NCBI GenBank assembly: GCA_950295325.1
Contig: OX485804.1
Coordinates: 55,552,001 to 55,616,000, forward strand
From: Polytrichum commune
Taxonomy: Eukaryota > Streptophyta > Polytrichopsida > Polytrichales > Polytrichaceae
Reading direction: 5' to 3'
DNA length: 64,000 nucleotides
Below, piece after piece: positions 11,330-24,249 of the stretch. A program made the translations under genes and the position numbers. The notes under the pieces were generated by a model. The model was not told the origin of the DNA. It saw only the letters and a list, made by a program, of their open reading frames with translations, and did no database searches. How positions within the stretch are numbered: the first letter of the stretch is position 1; every line of letters starts with the position of its first letter.

Positions 11330-12535
11330 TGTCATATATCACTCAAATACACTCTAAACTCCAGTCATATCCACCCCCTTAATGTTCCACATTCTCTTAT
11401 ATTTCTTATAACTCTAGGGAAAGGATGCTTTCAATTTAAATCTCACTCGTTGTTGTCATGTTTCCCTCCCATATATCATGGGTTTTTGACATTAAAGTTG
11501 TTATGTTCCTCCTTTTTCACAACAATAATACCTCAAGAATGCAATTAAAACACAATATTTTGAACTTCCAAACTTTGTAGAATCCAAAAGCTTTACAACT
11601 TAACCACAAGATTGTGATTCCCTCTAAACCCACCCAACAATGGGAGAGAGACGAAAGATCCTCTCTCTTCCCCCCCTAGCTTGCTTTTATGCCAAACGCA
11701 CTACTTTTACTTTCTAATTATGATAAAGTCATCTGTTCATACCTATATCTTTGGTACTACTATGAATCTTCTATCTTTTGGTTCAATCACAATCCACTAG
11801 TTGGATTTGTCTAATTCCAACTTGATTCATTCATCCATTCTTCTTGTTGGAATTGTCTAATTCCAAATAGATTATTCATCCATTCTCCTAGTTGGAACTG
11901 TCTAATTCCAGCTAGATTCGTTTTGTTATAGAGAGTCGTCTAGCTCCCATGAATAACATCTATCCGCTTGGAATTGTCTAACTCCAATTCATATCTTCTA
12001 GTCGGGTTGTCTAACTCCAACACAAAGCTCTTCCAGAGGGAGGTGTCTAAGTCAGTCGGATTTGTCTAACTCCAATGCAAAGATCTTTGATCAGGAGCTA
12101 TCTAACTCATGTGCACAATTCCTTTATGGATTGTCTAGCCCTTGTGCACCATTCTTTCTTGGGTTGTCTAACCCACTACTTTCTTTGGAGTTGTTTGACT
12201 CCATACACCATTTGCTTACATGCTAAGTACAACAAAGTATAGTCAGTCTTTATTTCTTGTTTAATCAAACCTTAAATCTTTTAATCTAAGTATATCACAA
12301 AAGTAAACCACCAAAGAATTCAAACGACATGATTGCATGCATTATGTTGTCATCATTGTAATTATTTTCATTATTGCGATGTTGACTTTGTGTTATTCCA
12401 TAATGTCACATGCATGCTACACTAATTCTCTTTAATCATGCATCCATGCTAATACTGCAAAACTCCTTAATATCACATGCACTTTGGTTGCCACAAGTGT
12501 GATATTATGGAGTTTAGAGGGTATATGTGTCTAAT
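11330..12535 (+). repeat. Dispersed repeat with large insertion; partner at 32.35-32.72 kb
   Basis: Two blocks, about 11340-11505 and 12297-12525, match in order the reverse complement of 32350-32715, for example TTCAATTTAAATCTC, CCTCCCATATATCATGGG, AACCACCAAAG, TTTGTGTTATTCCATAAT and CTTTGGTTGCCAC. In the partner the blocks are adjacent, whereas here about 790 bp containing the small-hairpin array lies between them. Either that DNA was inserted here or it was deleted there. No coding sequence was seen. Confidence 0.7.
11801..12203. repeat. Array of mini-hairpins with constant GTCT loop and covarying arms
   Basis: About ten short inverted repeats share the centre TTGTCTAA. Clear examples are TTGGAATT-GTCT-AATTCCAA (11847-11866, perfect), TTGGATTT-GTCT-AATTCCAA (11801-11820), TTGGAATT-GTCT-AACTCCAA (11968-11987), GGGTT-GTCT-AACCC (12161-12174, perfect) and TGGAGT-TGTTTG-ACTCCA (12186-12203, perfect). 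Spacing is irregular, 33 to 76 bp. The arms change between units but often on both sides at once, which preserves pairing. Intermediate units (near 12041, 12055 and 12095) are poorer. No known element type was recognised. Confidence 0.7.
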
Positions 12536-13153
12536 CAACTAAAAGAATGATCACACAGGGCCCACATACCTTAACTTAGGTTGCGTATTGATGCACATTG
12601 CATAGGATGTTGATCTATCAATAGTTCAAATGAGTAGGGCCGTAGCCACAACCCAAATTCATGAGAGGCTCCAAGGTAGATTGTGATAAAACCGACATAC
12701 TACCCAAAACAACACCTTAAGATCTTGCATAATAGGCACATGTGGATTATAAGTATGTCCACCACCTTTACATCAAGCTCCCCTAACGGTTTTGGATAAT
12801 AAAACTTTGAAGCCTTATAACTTTTGCATCTAGAATCCAAAGAAGGCATATTTCGGTGTGTTTGACTCCCCTTTGATTTGCACACAAGAAGTTTCTATAT
12901 TTTATCAATATAATCATAGTAAATATACTCAGCAATTAAAGTGACGGTTTTAGCACCCTCTACCTTACCTATTCACAAGGTACAATGTGTTTGGATTTTT
13001 CGCAATCGTTTACTTAGATGTCCTAATCATTGGTGTGTTTATTGGCTAAAAAAATATCATATACAAATATTATAAGTTATCTAGATTATTTTATTGAAGG
13101 AAATAGAAATTTGTGACAGCATCATATCGACACTTGTCATGCTTGGCCATTAT

Positions 13154-13854
13154 ACCCAAGGGATGGACTCTTAATTGCAAACCGTAATAACGTGCGTGGT
13201 TGCTATGAAACTAAACCCCCTACATACAATAAGTTTAGATAGAAAGAAAAATGTGTACATAGTAATGGTAGGCTAGAAAATGGAATCATGTATTTATACT
13301 AAGTTTTTTTCATTTTAAGGTGATAATAGCCTCCACTACATATACAAATTATAAATCATGAATTACATATGCCTTCATTACATGTTCACTCTCTAACGAG
13401 AAAAGTCATTGAACATTTTTCTCATCCGTAGCATGTAACTCAACAATTGCACCAAACAAACCAAGACAAGAGCATAATAACTTAATTACCATACAAAGAG
13501 CAAAACTCAAGGGACCCCATGAGCACTCTAAGAGCCTCTAGGTTGTCCTATCACCAAAATGTGAACCCTAACAAGAATGGTCGAGGAGTCATTGAGGAAT
13601 GTTACCATATGACAATAATGAATGAAAATGTGAATTAGATGACACTAACACATACATTGTAAAAAAATCTCTAAACCTTAGGACCCCCTTTCGTACATCT
13701 ACCTTTACTTCAAAATTCTTGATAGGTTTACATGTACACACCAGAGACAATTCACACCCCTCCCTCATGTATACTATGTATGTTAATGCCTCAAATAAAA
13801 TCCCTTCTTACACTCACATTAGTTTGTACATGGTATGAAGTCCACCCCTTGGGA
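13154..13854 (+). mobile_element. Family 1 TIR element, copy A
   Basis: The ends are CCCAAGGGATGGACTCTTAA and, reversed, CCCAAGGGGTGGACTTCATA. The element is about 701 bp and is flanked by CATTAT on each side (13148-13153 and 13855-13860), a likely 6-bp target duplication. Order of interior words (CATGTAACTCAACAATTGCA, GTGAACCCTAACAAGAATGG, CTCACATTAGTTTGTACATG) is shared with copies at 34.28 and 45.90 kb. It encodes nothing recognisable and is non-autonomous. The superfamily is undetermined. Confidence 0.75.
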
Positions 13855-13952
13855 CATTATGCAGTTATAGACTATTCTAATGAATTGCACATTGCATCAC
13901 GTCTTATGATGGCAAAGTGATGTCATACCTACAATTGCCATGTTGAAGGGTT

Positions 13953-13967
13953 GGGGGGGGGGGGGGG
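13953..13967 (+). repeat. Oligo-G tract (15 G)
   Basis: An uninterrupted run of 15 G, followed after one A by further G. Such runs can form G-quadruplexes and are also prone to sequencing length error. Confidence 0.85.
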
Positions 13968-13969
13968 AG

Positions 13970-16360
13970 GGGGAATCCCATAGTTTACTTAAGGGTAAAT
14001 TGGCACAATCAACATCCTAGTTAATTGCCACGTCTACTGTTGAGTTCAATGTTATTTAGTACTTAACATAGTAGTCGACTTCAAGAAAGAAAGAAAAAAT
14101 GCCCCCATTAAAAAAACTAGATTGTTAGATCTCATTGGCTATAGAATCTAATAATAAAGGTTTAATTGATTTTTCTTCAATTTTACTCCTCAATGTCAAT
14201 TGCTACTAGTAATTGACTTTAAGGGGAAAAAATTACAAAAATTTAATCAGTAGATCTTGCAACCGACATTTTTTTCGCGATTTGTGTTTTTGGAAACCAA
14301 TTGCTACATAGATACATTCAACAAGAACATGAAAAAATAAAATGAATTGGAGCTTGTATCGTAGTCATTTTAAATTACATGTCAACGGGCATCAAGTCAC
14401 GTTAGGGATGGACATCATGGCCGAATGCCATGTCAAGTGCATGTGCATGTGCACATCACTATCTTTCCAAAGTTAACAACAATTCATTGAACTATGGAGC
14501 AATCCTTCTCAAGTCACTATTCCATTTAGACCTTTTTAATTTATTTCTAATGATACCAACACTTAATGACATAAAGATAAATAATGTCAATGACAATAAT
14601 TCACGAGTTTAGTGTAATTGTCATGATTTTAAGAGGATGGTGTGATTTTAAGAGTGGCAGAACATTATCTAACATAATTTAGTAATATGCTCATGCAACA
14701 ATACAAACTAGTGATTACGAGTTCAATTAAAATAAGCTAGGATATCATTTAACAACTGCCCTTAATGTTTAGGAATACATGCACACGAAGCTAGGGTACC
14801 GACACGTAATGAAGTCAATTGATAACTTAATTTTTGAACATTTGACAACCATACTTAATGTTTAGGAATACAAGTACAAAGAAATGAGGATATCATCACA
14901 CATATAATTGATGGTTAGGCACATCAAGTTAGGAATTGACAATATTGTTTTTTATGCAATTACATTTTTATTATATAAATGAAATATAATATAGATTTCC
15001 TAGCCCATGATCAACAAATACCATGTACTAGGACCCACGATTTTCAATCCATCTTCATATCCTAATCATCTTATATTTCAATGATAACAATGGTCATCAC
15101 TAATAGTCAAAAAAATAAAAAATAAAAAATTATAACTATCATAAAACTTAAAAAAATGTTGGCAAATTTCATGATGAAAAATTGGTGAGTTTAAATCCAA
15201 GTTTATGTTGTAACCAAAATGTTATTAATACATGTAAAAAAAAGTTATGTATGAAATGCATAATTATTAATGTCATTTTTTCATACATGGAAGTCATCAA
15301 TTCAAATAAAATTTGAACAAACATAAAATACAAATCTAATTGTAGAAGGTTTTGAAATTTTTAGTCGATTATTTTTTTATTAAATGAATTATAGGTAAAG
15401 AAAGAATTATAATAGGAGTTATGATGATTTTAAGTATGGAAATTAGCTTAAGATAAATGAGAGCCTAAGCAATGGATACAAAATAATTATTGATACGTTG
15501 TTTACACATGCCTAAGCTAAAGTCAACGTACGGTATAAGACAATTAAGAGATGAATTAAATATTGATTTTGTTCAAGTGTGATGGCATGAGATTCAAAGG
15601 CTGATTCTAATGGATCAGGGGTGACAATATGCTAAGATAATCGAACGGGTGGAAGTAAGTTGAGTTCATAAGTTGTTGATTGTATCTAATATTTAAGTTA
15701 GTAGAATTTACCTTGACGATGTAAGATTTCACATGACAAGTGTCTTTCGACATTACAATGTCGATAATGGATGAAAAATTATCGGATAACGGATGGTGAA
15801 ACTAAATTTTCAGAATAAGTATCCAATTTAAATGAACATTGATGAATGCTACACTAAATCAACCGATGGATGGCGAAACGTAAGTCATAAAATATACTCA
15901 CCGCTACTACTTGGGGCGGTCTTTTTGAAAAGAGAGATCAACTTCACCTTCAATCATCTCTTATCTCCGACTTCCACATCTGGGAGGTTCAAATCTTCTT
16001 CTTACAAAATTCATCTCACTTCCGACCAACTCTCAATCTTCAGCAAATGATATAGTTGTTTTTATTGGTGTATAATTTTATTGAATGTTAGCCTCTCAAT
16101 ATTTATAAATATACTTGGTGTAAAGACCTTAAGTAATAGCTTAATGCTATGAAATACAGTGTTGTGATATCTACACCTTTATTAAGAATTTGTTTGTTTG
16201 TATTGATTCTTGCTTCTTAAAATTAATTTATCTTAGTAACCAATTTCTTTAGTTGTGAGATGATAATTATTTTATAAGGAATTTAAATGATAAAAGATCT
16301 TGAGTTAGTTAAAAAATGATAAATAACTTTTAATTTATGTTGAGTAGTTTGATGCCTCTG
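13970..16360. other. AT-rich intergenic sequence, nothing recognised
   Basis: Very AT-rich sequence with A and T homopolymers. Around 15.5-15.8 kb the translation is faintly like the C-terminal part of a Ty3/Gypsy polyprotein, but not well enough to call. Confidence 0.5.
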
Positions 16361-16364
16361 GTCC

Positions 16365-16905
16365 TTGAAAAATATCTGACTTCAATGGCTCACCACGGCT
16401 TGTCATAATGTTTATTTCTTGCAAAACTTATATCAGTGAATAGATCTTGAAGTTTTATTTGTATCTAAGTTGTTTTGTAAGAATAAAAAATACAGTATAG
16501 AATTTATTGACATTTTTATGAGACAACTTAAAAACTTATATTGTTTAGAACAACTGACTCTAGAAGCTTGCCACGGATTCATCTAAAGTTCATTCTTTAC
16601 ATGATTCATATCATTGAATAGGTTTTAAACTCCTTTATTTTTTATTTAAAAAATTTCATGAAAATAAAATAATTGACCTAAAAATTATAAATATTTGTGT
16701 GAGACATTCTTCCATTTACAATAGTTGACTTCTAGAACCTCACCATGGTTTTCCATGAATGTTTATTTCTACAAATCCTATGTCCATACGTACGTCTTAA
16801 GGTTTCCCTTCTATTCAATGTAGCTTCATTTGATTCTACAATTTTAAGATGAAATTATTAGAGCTTCCGTGAGATAGCTTCAATATCTTAGTTTATTTTT
16901 TTAAT
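16365..16905 (+). repeat. Degenerate tandem repeat, about 175-bp unit, three copies
   Basis: A word like GGCTCACCACGG followed by GTTTATTTCTTGCAAAACTT, a GAATAGATCTTGAAGTTT-like segment and a GTGAGACA-like segment recurs at about 16388, 16566 and 16738, giving spacings of roughly 178 and 172 bp. The copies are strongly diverged, so this is an old duplication. There is no coding content. Confidence 0.55.
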
Positions 16906-17689
16906 CAATAAAATCTTCTACTACTTATAAATAATCATAGTGGATTTTGGCCACATTGGGATGCATAATAGTGACTAGAATATATAAGAAGGGCTTAGAT
17001 TTTCTGTTTTATAACAACTAACCTAAATTGGACTTTGAGGCAATCAATACAACAAATTAGATCTGTTTACTCACAAAGACTTTGAAACCTTAATCTAGTT
17101 ATTTGTAATTAAAAAATACATACAAATCCACCTTTGGCTTGGAAATCCAAAAAAACAAACTTTACCTCATACTAATCACTAAAAAAAACTTACAATAAAA
17201 TGAATGTCATCCATCCACAATAATATATGTTAATTCACAATGATGTTATATCATTATAAAAATCGCTAAAGAAAAAAAATCACCTAGTATGATTATCCAT
17301 AATAAACACATAAATATGTAAGTATAATATATTAAATAAAATTTCATCCTCAAGTAATCATTCATAATATAATGTTGAAGCTATGTATCTTGTATGTAAA
17401 AATAACGATCTAAATTGGTATCATTTATTGAACGTGGAACCATGGGAGCTATTGTAGGCACATTTGAGTAAGCTTGGCTTGACAAAGTTAGTTAGAAATA
17501 GATGTTGACATATACAAAATGTAACATACAAAAATATACAAAAAACCAACTTGTGATTTGAGTACTTTCAAAAAAAAATAAAAAATAAAAAATTACAACA
17601 TAAACCTTAAGCCCTAGCTAGACTTTAAAACTTACAAGAATATTATTCATTTTAAATAGTTTTGGGGTTTAGACCACATGTAATCCCTG

Positions 17690-19115
17690 GGGTGCACCTT
17701 TCATAACATGTATGAGTATATGTGAGTGCACAAAAGGGGTATTTGAACTTTGTTTGTACTATGTACACATATGCTATACAAATTGTAGCTTATATATGCA
17801 CATGTCTAAATGACTTCGAAAAAATATACAACAATTGTACTTGTATAGTAGTGTCGCTAGACTTTATGATATAAGTGTTTAATATTGGAAGAAATTAAGA
17901 TGAATAAATTTATCATTCTTTATATCATCCATGCATGTATGAAAGAGGCAATATTAGGGTTTTGGAAGGGTCATTGAGTTGAGAACAAGGCCACTTCTTG
18001 CTTAGGGCAGCGAGAGGAATGGACCATGGTTCTTTGTGAAGGCTAATCAAAGGGGATGCCGATGGTTGATGTGGTTGGTAATACATGCAACAATTAGAGG
18101 CACTAGGTGACCTAGAAGTTAGGGCTTGTCGCAAAGGTCAACATAACAGTTCGTTGAAATTGCAAAGGTGCTTAAAACTCCTCATTTCTTCATTCGTTTT
18201 GTGTGTTTGACATTGCCCCTGCCTCCTTTTTGGTGCTCGTCAAATTAGTGGTTTTGTGTATTGGGTTATGGAAGCAACAATAGGTGTTTATATATAAAGT
18301 TTTCCCTCAATTGAATTCTTGGTTTTAAATAATGAGCATGATGCTTGCCTTGTCTCCAAATCAAGTTGTGGCTATAATCAAAGCATGCATGGTAGAGACT
18401 AATTAACAAACTGTGGAATAAAATGGGTCAAGTAGTTACCTTTTGTTCAAGATACTTTGAGTTTTGATTGCTATCAACTTATATGATGTAAGCAAGAAAT
18501 GTCAAGAAAATAACACACATGAAGCTAGATTTGTGGTAGACGCAAATAAATTAGCTCCAATTAAGGTTTGATTTGTTGGGAGGATTTATAAGATGCGAAA
18601 GAATTTTTTGGTAGTTGCTGGGTGGAGTACAAATATCCAATTGACTTGATAGACAGTTCATCAAACATTGAGATTTGCTTATATTGGTATAAAAATGCCA
18701 ACAACAACTGGACTTATAATTCTACTAATCATTTGATGAAAAACTTTATATGATCCTATTGATTTTTTGAAACAACAATAGCATTAGCTTCTATGACATG
18801 TATTGTAGACGAGATGCTTATAAGTTACATCCAAGGGATGAAAAAGTCATCAATACGTTTTTGATGAATGCTAGGGCTTTGCATTTTATATATGATAGGG
18901 TTGATTGTTATTCAAAATTATATTTGTATACTTATGTTAATGAATATATATGAATGTAATTTTTTTATGTATACATATTTTTCACTTATATTTTTACCAT
19001 TGAAATTCTACGTGTATTGCTTGATTTTACAAAATAAAAAACATGTATATAGGGTTTTTTTAAATAGTACGTTGCGAATGTATGTGGTTCTTGGTTTTTG
19101 ATGAAAGGTGCACCC
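17690..19115. mobile_element. Candidate DNA transposon bounded by perfect 15-bp TIRs
   Basis: GGGTGCACCTTTCAT at 17690-17704 is exactly the reverse complement of ATGAAAGGTGCACCC at 19101-19115. The interval is 1,426 bp, AT-rich, and has no intact frame. I could not find a convincing target duplication or a transposase relic, so the call rests on the inverted match alone. A similar word, GAGTGCACCTTACATT, lies near 41.71 kb. Confidence 0.4.
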
Positions 19116-20061
19116 TATGTGTATAAGAGAAGTTTAGTGTGGTTATATCTAAGTAATATGTTGTATTTATATCTGTGGGTTATAAACACCCAATTCTAGA
19201 CCGTAAATTCCATCCAAAGTTGTACTTCTTGGTTGTGAAATATGTGATATATGTGAGGTTTGGTCCTTATAATGGGAATGGTCATATTAGTTATATTTGA
19301 GACATGTGATTATATTAATAAAACCATTACATATTATCTACATAAAAACAAAGAACTAGTATTGGATATAAATTATTAGTTATTGGATTTGATAGTAGAA
19401 TAATTGATGCATGGAAAACTTATTTCAATAAAATAAGAACAATACCTAGAACTACGTTACGGAATCAACACTACATTTTAAAGTTATAAAATATGCATGT
19501 CATGGATGTTAAATTTGATTATTGCGTTGATGTACACATTAGGTTTTATGGTTATGGTATCAACTATGATACATGCTTTCGCTTGTTATCCTAACAGAGG
19601 CATTTGAACCCGTTTAACACCATCATATAATACAACTTATTTTTGGCAGTTTTATAATTTGATGCTTTTAATATAAGCATTTTATTGCCAACATAGAATA
19701 ACACAATAAAGCTTATGATTTTGTGTGATAAGAGGATAAAATGTAATTTAAAAATAGAATTCCAAAAATACAAGTAGCCCACATGAGTGAGGTGGAGTAG
19801 CAATAAACATCAATTATATCTATATATCTATGTATATTGCATAATTTAATAAGAAGGATCCATAGCCATATCATGCACACCCTCTCACCCACTCTGACTT
19901 CAATAATTTTATAAACTAGAAATCCAAGCTCATCACGTGCACATATTTTCCTTGAGATTATTTCTTTGAGCTTAATAAAGAGGGAATAAGGCAGGTTTAC
20001 CCACCAACTTGCAATGCACCCTATCAAATAAGCCCCATCCTACACACATGATGAATTTGTA

Positions 20062-20335
20062 GAACGTAACGCATTAGATTGCCCTAATCAATAGAAATGT
20101 AATGAAAGAGGCATGAGAAACAATAAGGTCAGATAAGGCCACAACGCTAGTCCAAAGAGGGATAAGAGTTATCCCATCTTGTTTGTATGAACCAAGGAAA
20201 GGAAAATAACAATAACATGCAAAGCAATGAGAGCATGAGACCATCTCAGTCCAAACATTCTTCATATGCCTTTGTGTAAGTTATGTGTATATGCTCGTGC
20301 AATCTCATCTCTAGTCTTATTGACTTCCAATATAA
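20062..20335 (+). repeat. Copia LTR fragment, relative of the 25.17 kb LTR
   Basis: The words GATTGCCC, ATAGAAATGTAA, GGGATAAGAGTTATC, TTGTATGAACCAAG, TCATATGCCTTTGTGTA and ATCTCTAGTCTTATTGA follow the order seen in the LTR at 25168-25450. The clean ends TGAAAC and GTTTCA and a primer site are not preserved here, so it is best described as a degenerate solo LTR or fragment. Confidence 0.6.
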
Positions 20336-20339
20336 CTCA

Positions 20340-23300
20340 TCTAGATTTTTAACTAGATGAACTTACGTATGTGTTGCAAAACCCTGGCCGAACGTTAGAG
20401 ATCAATACCTTATACACCTTTCAGCATGTGCCAAGCATATTTCGCAGTTTGTTTGTTAACATTTTCTTGGATGTGCATGTGTTGTCCATATTCAATTTTT
20501 CCTTTCTATGTTAAATCCTCTGATTTAGTACATATCCTCCATAGACATCAAAATAAAAATCGAATATTAATTGGATAGTATATCGCATTATTTATTCTTA
20601 AAAAAACTTGTTGGATTCAGATTCATGGCTGCTTTTGTGCTTCAACTTGAATACAGTGTCCCTGTGAATCTTTATTGAACAATCCGGGCATGATTTTAGG
20701 GTTATGCATGGGCCACATATGCCTGTATCAATGATGCATAATGTAGTAATCAAATGCGTTTTGACATAATGATTCTCAAGATATTTTACATGTTCACAAA
20801 ATGAAGAAATATATTGTATATCTTATAACTGGTATTTAGGTAATTTTGGACTTATGATGGTTTTGGACATAAACATGCATTTTAAGAAATGTGAACATTC
20901 ATGCTTCAAGTGTTATTATCTATACTCGCCTTGCTGTCAATACATAGGTGTTTGTATGTATAAAGATTGTGGACATGATGTGCACATATTTTTGGCATCA
21001 TATTGTAGATATTGAAGCGAGTGTGTGCTGGCAGTTTAGTCCAAAATTGACGAAAAGCTTGAAATTATCTAAAATATGGTTTTATTAGCTCAATGAAATA
21101 GAGTCATTTAGCTTAGATTTTTTTTTTTAAAAGAAGAAGATGTGAATACTTATTATCCTCAAAAAGTTCATGAAAATTGCACACAACTCATAAGATAAAT
21201 TGAATCTTGAAATGTTTGCAAAGAGGTTTTCATACCTTCAACAAAATTTCACACATGGCTATTAAAAGACTTTCTATTGACATCTCTAGAATGAAACTAG
21301 ATAACTTCCACCTCAAGGATTTTCTCAACACAAATGTGGGTTGTACTTGAAACCATTGACATCATCATGATGCAAGACCATTGTTGCTTACCACACCTCG
21401 AATTATAGACTTGCATCGAAATTGGACGGTGGTCAACTATCCCTATTTTTAGAGACGATGACTTATACTACTTTTGCGCTTATAATGTACTTGGAAACGA
21501 TGCACACTGTGTTAGAGTGTCCTCTATACAACTCCATTAGAAATACATTTTAGTCACTATTTGAGAAGGCAATACTAGGGAGTCTCAAGTCTTTCTTTCA
21601 ATTAGACCATCAAGTTGATATTAGCTTGTACCTCACAGAGGGTATGGCACTCCACCACTTTAGGGAAATAGCCAGCTTGATACCGCCTTGATGTATCTTT
21701 AGTCCTACACACCTTTGGACTTCCCATACTCTAAAATCAGTTACATTTCATTTCATTGACATGATAGGTTGTGTACACCTGATACAAATAGTGACAAATA
21801 ATGTTTCCTATTGTATAGTTATATATCCAAGTTTTAGATGTGCACCTACTTAATAGAAAATCATTGCAAATCATCTATGAGTTTCGCGTCAAAATTCTTG
21901 AAAAAATTCACATGCAATTCATATATAACAAACTCAATTTTCATGTTGCTTCTTGGATATCCTAACGTGTTCATGTCATTTTTTATTTATGATCAAGTCT
22001 TTATGTATCATGAAATGTTCAAAATATCCACAATAGGTGTCCTCGCCTTGAGCATTACGATTTCATTTACATGCACGTCATGCATGTATACACAAAGTCT
22101 CAAATTACGTCTCTTCAATATGTTAATATGCTTGCGGAGCATTGACTGATACTTTCTAAAGAAAAATTAGCAATGCACAACCAACACCTTCTATCCAATT
22201 ATGAACCATCGTATGTTGGTATAGCCTTTAACAAACTTGAATTGGACATCTTGGCATGGTTGAAAAATATATTTCTTTTCCATCTCTCCTATTAACCCAA
22301 CTTTAAAGTCCAATTGAATCCAATGTTAACACCCGCCATTATTGGAGGTGAGAGTCACCAAGTCAACAAGCTATGCGATGGGCACAAACAACACACAAAA
22401 AGCTCATATGTGGACTTGTCGACTTCGTATGTTATCGAGGAGCATGTGAAATGTCACCCATGGAAATTTACTTAGACCAAATCATAAGTCTATGTGCCTA
22501 CTATGCATGGGGCAATTAAGTTCACCTTTATAACGTGCCTCAAATACTCGAGCCTTGAGCAAGGTGGCAATACCATGCGTGTAAAGAGGCTCTTCATTTA
22601 TGCTTGTTTTTTAAAGACACCGTCATTTGTAAATCTAATAAATATTGAAAACTTTGTCACCTACCTAACCTTTGAACATGCAAATGAGACAACTTGAGCA
22701 AATGAGAATTTCTTGTCTTAGACATTGTCAAATGAGATTCTTTTGAGGACGTTACTAATCATATAGACATCAATTTTCAATTGGTAGAGTGGTACATGAC
22801 ACATAAGTCAATAACTTGTCATTTACTCAGTGTCCATCCTTTCTAGATAGTTGGATTAATACCATGGGCAAAGGTCCTATAGCTAAACTAACACTAAGAT
22901 GGGCGACATTCATAAATATACTTAATTTCCAATGTTATGCCACCATGAGGGCCAATTGTTTTTTAAGGCATCTATCAACATGCAAGTCAACATGACTTGG
23001 ATAATTCCATCCAACCATGTAGGAACTTGAAGGCTTGTCCTTGGGGATCAAGTATGTTTGAGCCCATTTCCTCATGTGTGATAGGTAGTCACAAACGTGC
23101 ATGCAAGTATTTCAACCCTAAATAATTGCAAATAATTCATTTGCACATTTCGATAGCAGTGTTAGCCAATCTATAAATGACATAATCTATAGTAGTGTCA
23201 ACGCATACTTGATTTAACCATATTCATCTAAGATAAACATGGCCAACATAGGCCAAGCTTATTTAAATGATGTTATAATGTAAAATGAAAATTATAGTCA

Positions 23301-24150
23301 ATTTCAAGAAAAACCAAAATTGTCACAAACAAATAAATAAAAAAAGAAGAAATATGGACTATTGGATGTTGCAACCAACAATATCTAACACTCATCTAAA
23401 TGGTTCATATTTTTTAGATTCTTAAGTTTTATAATTTCAAAAATGTCTTCTTCTTTAAAGTTGATTGCTAGGTAGTGTCAAGTAGCATGTGGACTACAAA
23501 ATAACAATCAAATCCCCCCCCCAACAGATTATCAATTATTTTTCATTGAAGTCGATTGCAATGTTGGTTGCTAGGTAGCAATCGATTAGCATGTCAACTG
23601 CAAACTAGCAATCGGCTTTGAGATCAACATGAGAGTTGACCGGGGGTTGACCATGTTGATTCCCTAAGTAAACAATCAATCCCACCCCCTATTGACATGA
23701 TGTTTTTGGCTTGTTGTCACGTCTTTGTAACAACACATGATGTGACATGACAAATGCCAATGTGCAATCAATGATTGGAGCTTTAGTTATGTGCCAGTTT
23801 GATTAATTGCATCCCCCAACAAGAATTTATGTGCTACATAGTCGACATGCTTAATAATGTGTCAATAAGGTAGTTTCAGTATATCTGAGAGAAGTGTACT
23901 CACAACCAATGTTGAATCTAGTGACTAATCAATGAATAAAAATAACATTGGCATATTTATACCGTCGTGATTGGAAGTCCGTTCTTCCTTGTTGTAACCA
24001 AGACTTCATAATAAAAGTTACTTCCCTCCTTTTAGAGGGTGGGCTCCTTTGAGTAGCATGTTTAGCGGGAGGGTTATCCTCTTAGGGTGGGTCCATGGTC
24101 CTCTTAGGGTTATCCTCTTTGTTGTCTAGTTTTCTTTTGTTTAACGCTAA
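20340..24150. other. Intergenic sequence, nothing recognised
   Basis: This is the longest blank stretch of the repeat-rich part. The largest open frame (21838-22149, 103 codons) has no known domain and is AT-biased random-looking sequence. Confidence 0.5.
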
Positions 24151-24158
24151 GTATATTC

Positions 24159-24242
24159 ATAACATTATTTAGATCTATAATAGTGTTATGTGGGATATTG
24201 TGAGTCTCACATAACACTATTATAGATATGAATAATGTTATG
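24159..24242. repeat. 84-bp near-perfect hairpin
   Basis: The left arm starts CATAACATTATTTAGATCTA and the right arm ends TAGATATGAATAATGTTATG. The inner arms are AATAGTGTTATGTG and CACATAACACTATT, around a loop of about 14 bases. Almost the full length pairs. It resembles a fold-back miniature element or a small-RNA-generating hairpin. It matches no microRNA I know. Confidence 0.75.
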
Positions 24243-24249
24243 TTAGGTG

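Noticed and set aside
15480-15800. Ty3/Gypsy integrase C-terminal and chromodomain-like relic
   Set aside because: A few words (LDDVRFHMTSVFRHYNVDNG) are reminiscent, but stops and lack of any other Gypsy segment make it too weak to annotate.
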